Of a stretch of 64,000 bases of DNA, positions 1 through 7,574 are shown one piece after another (position 1 is the first letter of the stretch; the number at the start of each line of letters is the position of its first letter). The stretch covers positions 2,294,001 to 2,358,000 of the forward strand of contig OY763325.1 of assembly GCA_963667315.1 (NCBI GenBank). Reading direction: 5' to 3'. The notes under the pieces are model-generated. The model was not told where the DNA came from. It saw only the letters and a program-made list of their open reading frames with translations, and did not search any database. A program made the position numbers and the translations under genes. The stretch comes from DAINPP01 sp963667315. Its GTDB lineage: Bacteria; Thermotogota; Thermotogae; MWEM01.

Positions 1-437
1 TTGATCCCTGCTATGATTTTTTCGCCATCAATAACATCCGGCCCCTGTAAGATTTTATCCGCCGCAAATACGATAACCGCCTTGGGATTCTCTTTAAATA
101 CTATTCTCCCCATCTCAAGGGAACTGTTATAGTAATCCCTGTCTTTTATCGGAACAATATACGTTTCTACCGTCGTCTTTTCAAACTCACTGACGGAAAT
201 AACACAGCTCCCCATACAAGCCGTTCCATGACATATCTCACCGTATGAAGTCGTTCCCAAAATTTTAGCATTTGGGGCTAATATGAGAATCTCATCAATC
301 ACTTTTCGCAAAAACGCTCTGTCGACAATCCCCGAAAAGATTTGGATGAAGATATTCATATCCGTATTAATTGCTTTTTCCCTAAAAAAAGCGATGAGTT
401 GTTTCGTATCCGAGTACACGGTATTCAACGTCCTCAT
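1..437 (-). CDS. FIST-domain protein, N-terminal part (cut by window edge)
   Basis: Reading the minus strand from an ATG at 437 gives about 145 codons with no stop before the window edge, so the C-terminus is missing. The protein begins MRTLNTVYSDTKQLIAFF and continues with features of a FIST_N sensory domain: a segment IFIQIFSGIVDRAFLRKVI, then a PNAKILGTTSYGEI stretch and later AVIVFAADKILQGPDV. FIST domains are predicted small-ligand sensors, usually followed by FIST_C and often by GGDEF, EAL, kinase or chemotaxis output modules; which output is attached here cannot be seen. A Shine-Dalgarno GGGGTGA lies just upstream of the ATG. The diguanylate cyclase at 3990-5093 is a nearby signalling gene but is not in the same unit. 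The family call is moderately sure, the function is inference. Confidence 0.7.
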   Translation of the reverse strand, partial: MRTLNTVYSDTKQLIAFFREKAINTDMNIFIQIFSGIVDRAFLRKVIDEILILAPNAKILGTTSYGEICHGTACMGSCVISVSEFEKTTVETYIVPIKDRDYYNSSLEMGRIVFKENPKAVIVFAADKILQGPDVIDGEKIIAGI

Positions 438-490
438 ATTTTCACCCCACATAATCTTTACAGTTAAAAACACTTTATCATTACATATAT

Positions 491-520
491 ATTATATCAT
501 TTAAAGTGATTTTTTAACAA
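491..520 (-). promoter_or_regulatory. Putative promoter of the FIST gene
   Basis: On the minus strand a TTGTTA -35-like box (515-520) and a perfect TATAAT -10 box (491-496) are separated by 18 bases, and the FIST start codon lies about 55 bases downstream. Only the -10 is a consensus match, so this is a sequence-based guess. Confidence 0.4.
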
Positions 521-557
521 ACTCTTTAAATCATCCTTCCTTAAACGACAGCATACA

Positions 558-594
558 TTTATTCTACCCGAATAAAGATAATTTATGATAAAAT
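558..594 (+). promoter_or_regulatory. Inverted repeat and extended -10 before the beta-helix lipoprotein
   Basis: The repeat TTTATTC (558-564), 5 bases, GAATAAA (570-576) is a perfect 7-base inverted repeat. It is followed by an extended -10-like TGATAAAAT (586-594), about 34 bases ahead of the lipoprotein start. No good -35 is visible, so the inverted repeat may be the site of a regulator. A similar CTTTATTC/GAATAAAG pair with wider spacing lies in front of the diguanylate cyclase gene (5141-5176). Confidence 0.35.
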
Positions 595-627
595 ATTTTA
601 ACACATAACTAATCCAGAGGTGAGGAA

Positions 628-3600
628 ATGGCCAAAAAAGCTATATTTTTAACGCTTTTCATATTAATCTCTTTTTTACTGATCTCCTGTATGGATAACA
701 TACAATTCCCGAAAGAAGAGGTTGCCGTCAAGGAAATCTATTTATCCGATATCTCAGAATATTATCGAACAGAAGATTTTACCGATTTCGGCGTTTGGGT
801 CTTTACAGTTCAAAAGAATGAAGTTTCAAAACGGTTAAAAAAGACCGACTACACCTTAAACATCGGTGACCATCGGTATCCTCTGAAACCTCATAAGATC
901 AATTCGTCTTTTTTGATCGCCTTTTTAGACGAATCGCTGACACCTGATCAAATCAGAAACGGCATCATCTCTTTAAAAGAAGATCCCGGCAATGTCTTTC
1001 GCTCTGAAGGCGATGTACTCACCGTTGAAAAAGTCATCATAACGGGAGAAACTACCGAAAACGGCACCAACACCTACGAGATTACACTGGAAGATTATCT
1101 GCAGCTTAAAGCGGATGACAACTCCATGATCTTTTCAAACGGGTCTCTGATCAGACCGGCTTATATAAAATCCTGTGAGGAAAATGCCTATACACTCAAA
1201 AGATATCATGATGCGAAACAAATTTGTCGGGAAAACACGACGACTGGCGCTTTCCTTTTTCTCAAGGAAAGACCGGATCATGAACAATTATTATTCTTCG
1301 GAAATGCAAATCGGGTGACGGTAGGCGGAATGGGAAATGTCACGGTGAGCGAGCCGGATAGGCGACACAGACTCCGACAATTGGGAACGGAGGGACCACT
1401 GACCGGAACCAATACCTTTCAGATCACACGGGATGAAGTAAACAACCGCTTTATCATCCGTATGGACCGTGATATCCTGGCTCAAAAACAGATGTACCGC
1501 GATAAATATCGTTTTGAGGCACAGTTGAAATCAACTACGGACTGTGAACTCGATCAAGAAGACAATTCTAATCTTTATCAAATGTACGTTCCATTTGGTG
1601 AAAATGCCGAACTCGAAGTCATCCGAAACGCAAGGATCTCAGCTGATCAGAAGATCGTGATATACGATCCGTCCGGTAACAGGCGAAACGGTTGTAATTT
1701 CATGAGTGAAGCCGTTAAAAATGCTCATGACGGGGATACAATACAAGTGAACAGCGATTTTTTCATCAGTGAAAGTACACAATGCTATATCAGTAACAAG
1801 GAACTGACCATCAGCACTGAAGGATACCCCTTCACTCTGGATTACACGGGAAGTGCCACAAGGGCATTTATGCTGGATGGGGATGCATCCCTCACCATCC
1901 GAAATGCCGTGATACAGAATTCAGACATCTCAGAAGTGGGGGCGGCATTTTTCGTCAACGGCACCACCGATTCACTAACCGTATTCGATTCCGTCATCGG
2001 GACAAACACATCAATCACCCTGGGAGGTGCTTTCGCCTTATACAGGGGGGTTACCCTCATAGATAACTGCACCCTGACCAACAATACCAACAACGGATTA
2101 GGTGGTGCAATCTATAACAAAGCGGTTTGCACAATCCGAAATTCTGAGCTGTCCAACAATCATGTGAATATAAGGGGTGGAGCCGTTTACAATCATAATA
2201 CCCTCCATTTCTACAACAACATGCTTACAAGCAATACTGCAGGGATGAGTGCGAACGGGGTATACATGACGAATATCGCAACAGCCTATAACAGTAACGG
2301 AGAAGAATGGCGGACATTCAATTCACCACAGACAGCTGTTCACCTAATTGAAAACAGAGCTACGGCTGAAAATACCTACTCAAATAACGGAGAAGAAGAG
2401 GGAGATTGCATTCAGTTTGCCAGGTCAAGTGAAACACTTCCCGGAAACATATCCCTGAACCCCTCAACGGGCACTGAATTTGAACGGCTACTCATCGAAG
2501 TCACATATGAGACGGATGGGTTCTTCGCAGAAGGCAGTATCACATTTGATACACCCGACCATTTCACAATAACACCAAATGCCTCCGTAACCATTGGTAC
2601 GGAGGCGGCAACAACAGCAACTGTATACACCTACAGCGACAACAGTATCACCATCGATAACATCACAGAAAAAAGCGGAACCCAAATAACACTGACACTC
2701 ATGGTCCCTATTCCGACGGGCAACCCCGACCCTGTGCAGTCAAGAAATCTCAATTACACCTTTGAAATAACAGGAGATGCCGATGGTTCCGGTTCGGCAT
2801 GGACACCCTCGCAAAAGAGCAGCCAGTCATTTGTCTCACATAATCAATCGATCAATACAGATTTCAACATCAAAGCGGGCTATGATTATCTGCGCCTTGT
2901 CACGGAGAATACGACAGAACTTCTTTTTGACGAGCAAACTGCGCTTCAGACAACTGTTGCCTCCATCACTCAGGCATTGGCATCAACAGATGGCTCAATC
3001 CAGGACTACACAATCGACACACCGGGCGGGACTCTCAATCCCGATGATTTCCTTCCTTCAGAAGCCACACTGACCGTCATCGCCGAACACGGAAACCGAG
3101 TTATGGTCAAGGTGTGTAAAGAATACGGTGATTTCAAACTGATCAATACAACGGGACATTATAACCTGTACAGGACATTGACAGAAGCCATCAGTAAGTC
3201 TGAAACAGACGAAAAATACACGATCGAATGTTCCGCAACAACAGATATAAAAGAACCTGAAATCGTCATCAACACGGCAAAGGAAATCACCATCAAGCCT
3301 GCCGCCAACGTATCCCAGGTCACGCTGAACGGAAATGAAACGCACAGGGTTCTCAACATCACGGGGAATGCCAGTATAACGTTTAAATCAACTGTTATCA
3401 GAAAAGGGTCTACAATATCAGATGGTGGTGGGATTTATTTCACCGGTTCAAACCTACATCTTGAAAACTGTACAGTAGAAAATAATTACAGTGGGACGAA
3501 AGGCGGAGGCCTCTACCTTGGCGGAGGGAAAACCACCCTGACGAACACAACCATACAAAATAATGTTAGTGTCGGAGACGGTGGCGGGATTTATATGCAC

Positions 3601-3873
3601 CCGGTAGCGGGAATGCCGTCACTTCACTTTGACAGCGGGAGTATCAATCATAACACCGCATTGAATGGTGATGGCGGCGGGATATTCAGATACAACAGCG
3701 GAAATATTTACACCGGTTACGGCTGCTGGAACGAGGCTCCAAACGATATGTGGGGAGAGTATAATATCTTTTTCTCAGTGGATATATCAGGTGCTTATCA
3801 TGAATATGACCTGTCACACCCGGCGAAAGTCCACAGCAATAGCGCACAACAGGGAAAACAGTTATCACTGTAA
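628..3873 (+). CDS. Large surface lipoprotein with two beta-helix (POMP-like) repeat regions
   Basis: The 1081-residue protein starts with a lipoprotein signal peptide: MAKK, a hydrophobic stretch and the lipobox LISC with Cys at about residue 21. The SD GAGGTGAGG precedes the ATG. An N-terminal region without recognised domain (about 25-340) is followed by a right-handed beta-helix-like region (about 350-560) with repeated GGA(I/V/F)(Y/F/A) turns such as GGAIYN and GGAVYN, an Ig-like Thr/Ser-rich middle, and a second helix region (about 880-1030) with GGGIYF, GGGLYL, GGGIYM and GGGIFR. These turns resemble the GGA(I/L/V) repeats of chlamydial polymorphic outer-membrane proteins and pectate-lyase-like folds. 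Such proteins are generally exposed adhesins or polysaccharide-binding or -cleaving proteins; no catalytic residues were identified, so the activity is unknown. It is a single-gene unit with its own terminator. Confidence 0.75.
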   Translation: MAKKAIFLTLFILISFLLISCMDNIQFPKEEVAVKEIYLSDISEYYRTEDFTDFGVWVFTVQKNEVSKRLKKTDYTLNIGDHRYPLKPHKINSSFLIAFLDESLTPDQIRNGIISLKEDPGNVFRSEGDVLTVEKVIITGETTENGTNTYEITLEDYLQLKADDNSMIFSNGSLIRPAYIKSCEENAYTLKRYHDAKQICRENTTTGAFLFLKERPDHEQLLFFGNANRVTVGGMGNVTVSEPDRRHRLRQLGTEGPLTGTNTFQITRDEVNNRFIIRMDRDILAQKQMYRDKYRFEAQLKSTTDCELDQEDNSNLYQMYVPFGENAELEVIRNARISADQKIVIYDPSGNRRNGCNFMSEAVKNAHDGDTIQVNSDFFISESTQCYISNKELTISTEGYPFTLDYTGSATRAFMLDGDASLTIRNAVIQNSDISEVGAAFFVNGTTDSLTVFDSVIGTNTSITLGGAFALYRGVTLIDNCTLTNNTNNGLGGAIYNKAVCTIRNSELSNNHVNIRGGAVYNHNTLHFYNNMLTSNTAGMSANGVYMTNIATAYNSNGEEWRTFNSPQTAVHLIENRATAENTYSNNGEEEGDCIQFARSSETLPGNISLNPSTGTEFERLLIEVTYETDGFFAEGSITFDTPDHFTITPNASVTIGTEAATTATVYTYSDNSITIDNITEKSGTQITLTLMVPIPTGNPDPVQSRNLNYTFEITGDADGSGSAWTPSQKSSQSFVSHNQSINTDFNIKAGYDYLRLVTENTTELLFDEQTALQTTVASITQALASTDGSIQDYTIDTPGGTLNPDDFLPSEATLTVIAEHGNRVMVKVCKEYGDFKLINTTGHYNLYRTLTEAISKSETDEKYTIECSATTDIKEPEIVINTAKEITIKPAANVSQVTLNGNETHRVLNITGNASITFKSTVIRKGSTISDGGGIYFTGSNLHLENCTVENNYSGTKGGGLYLGGGKTTLTNTTIQNNVSVGDGGGIYMHPVAGMPSLHFDSGSINHNTALNGDGGGIFRYNSGNIYTGYGCWNEAPNDMWGEYNIFFSVDISGAYHEYDLSHPAKVHSNSAQQGKQLSL

Positions 3874-3881
3874 ACCAATAA

Positions 3882-3923
3882 AAGATGGCCTTCATCATTG
3901 AGCATTGAAGGTCATCTTGTTTA
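3882..3923 (+). terminator. Terminator after the beta-helix lipoprotein
   Basis: AAGATGGCCTTCA (3882-3894) pairs with TGAAGGTCATCTT (3906-3918) over 13 positions including one G-U pair. It is followed by a short T-rich tract. It lies between two convergent genes and, with the T-rich bases on its other side, may also stop transcription of the diguanylate cyclase gene. Confidence 0.7.
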
Positions 3924-3989
3924 CCAATTACAGACTATTATTTTTTTTGAGTCCCTTTCAGCCAAAAAACTTGGGACGTTATCCAATTC

Positions 3990-5093
3990 CTATTGTTTCT
4001 CATCGTTAAGCAGCAAACAATCACATCTGTTCCTACCCTGCCTTTTGGCATTGTAGAGTGAAGCATCTGCCGTATTCACAATCCTTGCGGGGTGAAGCCC
4101 TTCAATCGAATCGGCAAAAACAGCCCCAATACTTACCGTGATCTTCACAGTTGTTCCGCCAATAAAGATCGGTGTATCCTGTATCTTCTTTCTTAGCGTT
4201 TCAGCCAAAACACTTACAGATTCAGACGTTTCCTTCCCATAAAGCAAAACTGCAAATTCTTCACCGCCCCAACGTGAAACGGTACCTCTTTGATCAATAC
4301 TCTCCGTTATCACCCTCGCCAGTTCTATCAGGACCTGGTCACCGGCCAGATGACCGTACGCATCATTGATCTGTTTGAAATAGTCTATATCCAGGATCAT
4401 AAGTGTCAAGGTCTGACCGGTTTGAAAATCGCTGATTGTACGATCTAAAAGTTCATTAAAGCCATGACGATTATAGACCTGTGTCAAGGCATCATGGCGA
4501 TATAAAAATTTATACCGTTTCTGAAGATCGACGAGCAACTTATAGGTTAATTCCCGAATATACTCAATAAAATAGCCTATGGCAAAGAAAGCGATATAGG
4601 CGAGTGGAAACCGGGTCTTAAAGGCAGTGGAATAATCGTATTGCACAATGGAATAGCCGACAGGGGTTATCAGGAAAAACAGAATGATCCCAAAAATTAT
4701 CAGACAGAAAATCGTTCCGCTTTTCCTGCCGTAAACAAGCATCCCGCACGATGGAAGCAAGAGGATCCAAATAATGCTGAATCCTTCAGGCGTACCGGAA
4801 ATTAAAAAATAAACAAAAAGCAGGATCACCATAAAGGCAAAAACGACTTTTGGGATCCATCTCCTCGACTTTATTCGGATAAACAGCATCATATCCAGAA
4901 AGGAAAAGACACTGAACAGAAAAGTCGCAAGTGTCAGAGAACCTTCATGCATGAACAGGTTAAAACACATCATAACAGCTGCTACAATCCCGAGTATAAA
5001 AGTTATAGAGATAAATTGGATCCGATACCGTTTTTCATCATTTTCAAGGATATTCGGAGTAAATAAACCTTTCAGATAGTTCTTTCCCACCAC
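3990..5093 (-). CDS. Membrane-bound diguanylate cyclase (GGDEF protein)
   Basis: The N-terminal half (about 25-185) holds roughly six hydrophobic segments, followed by a short linker helix and a C-terminal GGDEF domain. It carries the LTQVYNRHGFNELLDR start of the domain, the metal-binding LDIDYFKQIND segment and the active-site motif GGEEF, so it should make cyclic di-GMP from two GTP at the membrane. The inhibitory I-site (RxxD five residues before GGEEF) is absent: the matching residues read DQRG, so product inhibition by that site is not expected. The start is GTG at 5093, placed 8 bases after GAGGTG. The signal sensed by the membrane part is unknown. The gene stands alone between two intergenic regions. 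Confidence 0.88.
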   Translation of the reverse strand: MVGKNYLKGLFTPNILENDEKRYRIQFISITFILGIVAAVMMCFNLFMHEGSLTLATFLFSVFSFLDMMLFIRIKSRRWIPKVVFAFMVILLFVYFLISGTPEGFSIIWILLLPSCGMLVYGRKSGTIFCLIIFGIILFFLITPVGYSIVQYDYSTAFKTRFPLAYIAFFAIGYFIEYIRELTYKLLVDLQKRYKFLYRHDALTQVYNRHGFNELLDRTISDFQTGQTLTLMILDIDYFKQINDAYGHLAGDQVLIELARVITESIDQRGTVSRWGGEEFAVLLYGKETSESVSVLAETLRKKIQDTPIFIGGTTVKITVSIGAVFADSIEGLHPARIVNTADASLYNAKRQGRNRCDCLLLNDEKQ

Positions 5094-5439
5094 TTTCCAG
5101 ACACCTCATTTCAACGATTCACGCCATAAACACCTGTTAACTTTATTCCAAAACCATGACTTTTTACCGAATAAAGTTTATCACAGTTTATCAAATTAAA
5201 AGAAAAGGTAAAGCGTTTCATCGGATGTTCTGTTTTCAGTATTAAACAAGCGCTTTTATAAATTTCTACAAAAAGAGGGTGGAAGATTTATTCTTTCTGC
5301 AAAAAACACTTCTTCAGAAAAATCTTCCACCCATTCCTTCTTTATATTATATTTTTATAAAACTCAATTTCCTTTTATATTAACCATAAGTTCCTGCTTT
5401 TTGGAACTTAAAGATTAATTTTAATTCTTTGAAGTAAAA
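5094..5439. other. Gene-free region: cyclase leader, operator-like repeats and operon terminator
   Basis: No ORF is supported here. On the cyclase side lie CTTTATTC (5141-5148) with GAATAAAG (5169-5176), and a direct repeat AGTTTATC at 5175-5182 and 5185-5192, exactly 10 bases apart, as for a helical-phase operator. A small hairpin AAGTTCC/GGAACTT (5388-5394 with 5403-5409) follows the kdd gene, then comes the large terminator annotated separately. Confidence 0.5.
5265..5332 (-). terminator. Strong terminator of the plsX-to-kdd operon
   Basis: Arms 5277-5289 (GGGTGGAAGATTT) and 5320-5332 (AAATCTTCCACCC) are perfectly complementary over 13 bases. An inner TTTCTG/CAGAAA pair extends the structure. 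On the minus strand the stem is followed by TCTTTTTG. It lies about 110 bases downstream of the kdd stop. Confidence 0.75.
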
Positions 5440-6477
5440 TTATCCATATCTCTTCTGAAACAACTCAAACAGCTTCTTATCCTCTCTAACAACATCCAGC
5501 GCGTATGCCGCATGATTTGTGGCATAACCGTTACCGATAATCATGTTAACGTCTTTCCCGACACCTTCTGCACCGAGGGCTGCCTTTGTGAAGCTTGTTG
5601 CCATTGAGAAGAAGTATACGTCACCGTGGTCTTTTGTGGCGAGGACACAGGACATTTCAGTATTTGGGGCGTTAACCACGTTGATGGTCACATCACACAT
5701 CTTACCGTCTGTTGCATCGTGAACCATATTGTGGACACCAACGGTATCCGTTGCGTCTGTCTGGAGGATGAGATCACAATACCCCATTGCTTCAAGTTCT
5801 TCTCTCCTGTCGTTGTGATGGATGAGTCCGATGACTTTCCCAACATTTCCAGCCATCTTTTTGGCAACGTAACTGCAGAGCATGCCTGATTTCCCGGCTG
5901 CTCCGAGGATCATGACCGTATCTCCCGGTTTAACCATTCTTGCTGTCTGTATGGGTGCACCTGCAACATCGAGAATTGAGAGCGCAAGCGGTCTGGACAT
6001 ATCATCCGGTAATTTGCAGAGCACGCCGCTTTCGAAGATAATGGCCTTAGCCTCCACTTCTACCTGTTCTCTATCGAGATGGACTTTTCTGATTCTGTCG
6101 ATCTTGAGCGGTGTAAGCGAAAGGGAAACGAGCGTTGCGATATGATCGCCTACTTTAACCCCGTGTTTTTCTGTCATCTCTTTTGAAATTTCAGCCACAA
6201 CACCAACGAGCATGCCGCCGGATCCTGTCACCGGGTTATGCATCTTTCCTCTTTCGTGAACGATTTCCATAATCCTTGCGGCGACTTTTTCTTCATCTGC
6301 ACCGACTTCTTCCTTGATCTGTCTGAATGAAGCGGAGTCAATGTTGAGATGTGTGACATCGATCATAATCTCGTTTTCGTAATTTGTATTCATGCTGTTG
6401 TCGACTTTCCATGCCGGCTGTGGAAGCACACCCTCTGGTTCGACGACTCTGTGGATTCCGAATGGACTTACTTTCAT
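5440..6477 (-). CDS. kdd: L-erythro-3,5-diaminohexanoate dehydrogenase
   Basis: Recognised as Kdd by overall sequence: the N-terminal MKVSPFGIHRVVEPEG, a GSGGMLVG segment, a Rossmann part with MILGAAGKSGMLCSYVAKK, and a C-terminal NGYATNHAAYALD. Kdd performs the NAD(P)+-dependent oxidative deamination of 3,5-diaminohexanoate in the lysine fermentation pathway, in the cytoplasm. The start is placed at ATG 6477: a GGAGG sits 9 bases upstream, whereas the upstream in-frame TTG at 6486 touches that SD and cannot be used with it. Length about 345 residues, normal for the family. None of the usual partners (lysine 2,3-aminomutase, beta-lysine 5,6-aminomutase, 3-keto-5-aminohexanoate cleavage enzyme, CoA transferase) is in the window; the gene is instead last in an envelope operon, which is odd. 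Confidence 0.85.
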   Translation of the reverse strand: MKVSPFGIHRVVEPEGVLPQPAWKVDNSMNTNYENEIMIDVTHLNIDSASFRQIKEEVGADEEKVAARIMEIVHERGKMHNPVTGSGGMLVGVVAEISKEMTEKHGVKVGDHIATLVSLSLTPLKIDRIRKVHLDREQVEVEAKAIIFESGVLCKLPDDMSRPLALSILDVAGAPIQTARMVKPGDTVMILGAAGKSGMLCSYVAKKMAGNVGKVIGLIHHNDRREELEAMGYCDLILQTDATDTVGVHNMVHDATDGKMCDVTINVVNAPNTEMSCVLATKDHGDVYFFSMATSFTKAALGAEGVGKDVNMIIGNGYATNHAAYALDVVREDKKLFELFQKRYG

Positions 6478-6515
6478 TTGTACCAACCTCCGTAAATTTT
6501 ATCGTAATTTTCTCT

Positions 6516-7547
6516 CTAAAAACTCAATTCTATGTTGTATTTCGCCTTTTCTTTCGGGAATTCTACCTTCAGCCAGTCTTCCCAGAGGGTGAGCTGTTTT
6601 TCTCTTTTGAGAATCATTCTCACGTCTTCGTTTGCCTGACTCTGTCCGAATTCTCCACCGCTGAACTCTGCCACTCTGAGGATGTGATAGCCCAGTTCTG
6701 TCTTGATGGGTCCGATAACATCTCCGGGATTTTGGTCGAATGCGGTGTCGAAATCTTTGAAGACACCTCTTTCTATCCAACCCAGGTCTCCGTGGTTGTT
6801 TCTTGTCAGGTCATCTCTTGAATACTGAAGGACCGCTGCATCAAAGCCTTCATTGTTGATGGTGTTAAACACGGCGTTGATATTCGTTGTATCGTTCAGC
6901 AGAATATGATAAAGATGCACCGAATTACTGTTCGTATTGTCAACGGGATTTGCAGCCATGTATTCAGCCACCTCACCATCGGATATCTGAACGTAATCAA
7001 AGAGGGTATCCATGAGTCCGAAGTTTGCCAGTGTGAGTTTTCTCTGCAATTCGAGATGCATCTTGTACTCCGCGAGACTGTTGTACCCCTGTGTCAGGAT
7101 ATACTGTTCAAATTCATCCTCGTTGAGATTGTTTGTCGCAAGCAATTCTCCCAGAAATGTGTTGATATAGCCTTTGATATCCCCATCGTTCACCATAACA
7201 CCTCTTTGCTTCGCCAGATCAACAAGCACCATGGCATCTACAAGTGTATACAATACGCGTCTCTTGTAATCCACAAGGAAATCGTACCCCGCCTCACTGG
7301 AAAGGAGCAGTTCGTAAAATCCCTCGTTCGTCTCCTTGATTTTCAGAAGTGTAAACGGAAGATTTGTCTCAACATCCAACAGCTGAGCGGTTATCGGTTC
7401 TCCGTTGATGCTTGCAACGATGAAATCCGGCTCAAGATCGAGGATATCAACAGGTGCCTCAGCTGAGAAACCCGTTATACTCAACAAGGATAAAACGACG
7501 ATCAGGATAAAAGTTCTTTTGATTTTTTTCATTTTCAGATTTTTCAA
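6516..7547 (-). CDS. Exported parvulin-type peptidyl-prolyl isomerase (SurA/PrsA-like)
   Basis: A signal peptide (KKIKRTF then a hydrophobic stretch ending near FSAEA) is followed by a helical SurA-N-like chaperone region (about 40-200). A parvulin (PpiC) domain follows (about 210-320), with hallmark segments VHLYHILL, HGDLGWIERG and DVIGPIKTELGYHILRV. It should help fold secreted or outer-envelope proteins in the periplasm. Two in-frame TTG codons are possible; the one at 7547 lies 7 bases from GGAGG and is preferred, that at 7553 is only 1 base away. It lies 38 bases before kdd and 27 bases after the O-antigen-ligase-like gene. Confidence 0.83.
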   Translation of the reverse strand: MKNLKMKKIKRTFILIVVLSLLSITGFSAEAPVDILDLEPDFIVASINGEPITAQLLDVETNLPFTLLKIKETNEGFYELLLSSEAGYDFLVDYKRRVLYTLVDAMVLVDLAKQRGVMVNDGDIKGYINTFLGELLATNNLNEDEFEQYILTQGYNSLAEYKMHLELQRKLTLANFGLMDTLFDYVQISDGEVAEYMAANPVDNTNSNSVHLYHILLNDTTNINAVFNTINNEGFDAAVLQYSRDDLTRNNHGDLGWIERGVFKDFDTAFDQNPGDVIGPIKTELGYHILRVAEFSGGEFGQSQANEDVRMILKREKQLTLWEDWLKVEFPKEKAKYNIELSF

Positions 7548-7574
7548 TTCCAAACCTCCATAGATAGGTTACCG

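Noticed and set aside
283..504. 73-codon plus-strand ORF at the left end
   Set aside because: It is antisense to the FIST-domain frame, which reads through to the window edge and has an SD and promoter-like boxes.
6899..7470. 186-codon plus-strand ORF inside the PPIase gene
   Set aside because: It is antisense to a well-supported exported PPIase, with no SD and no recognisable protein features.
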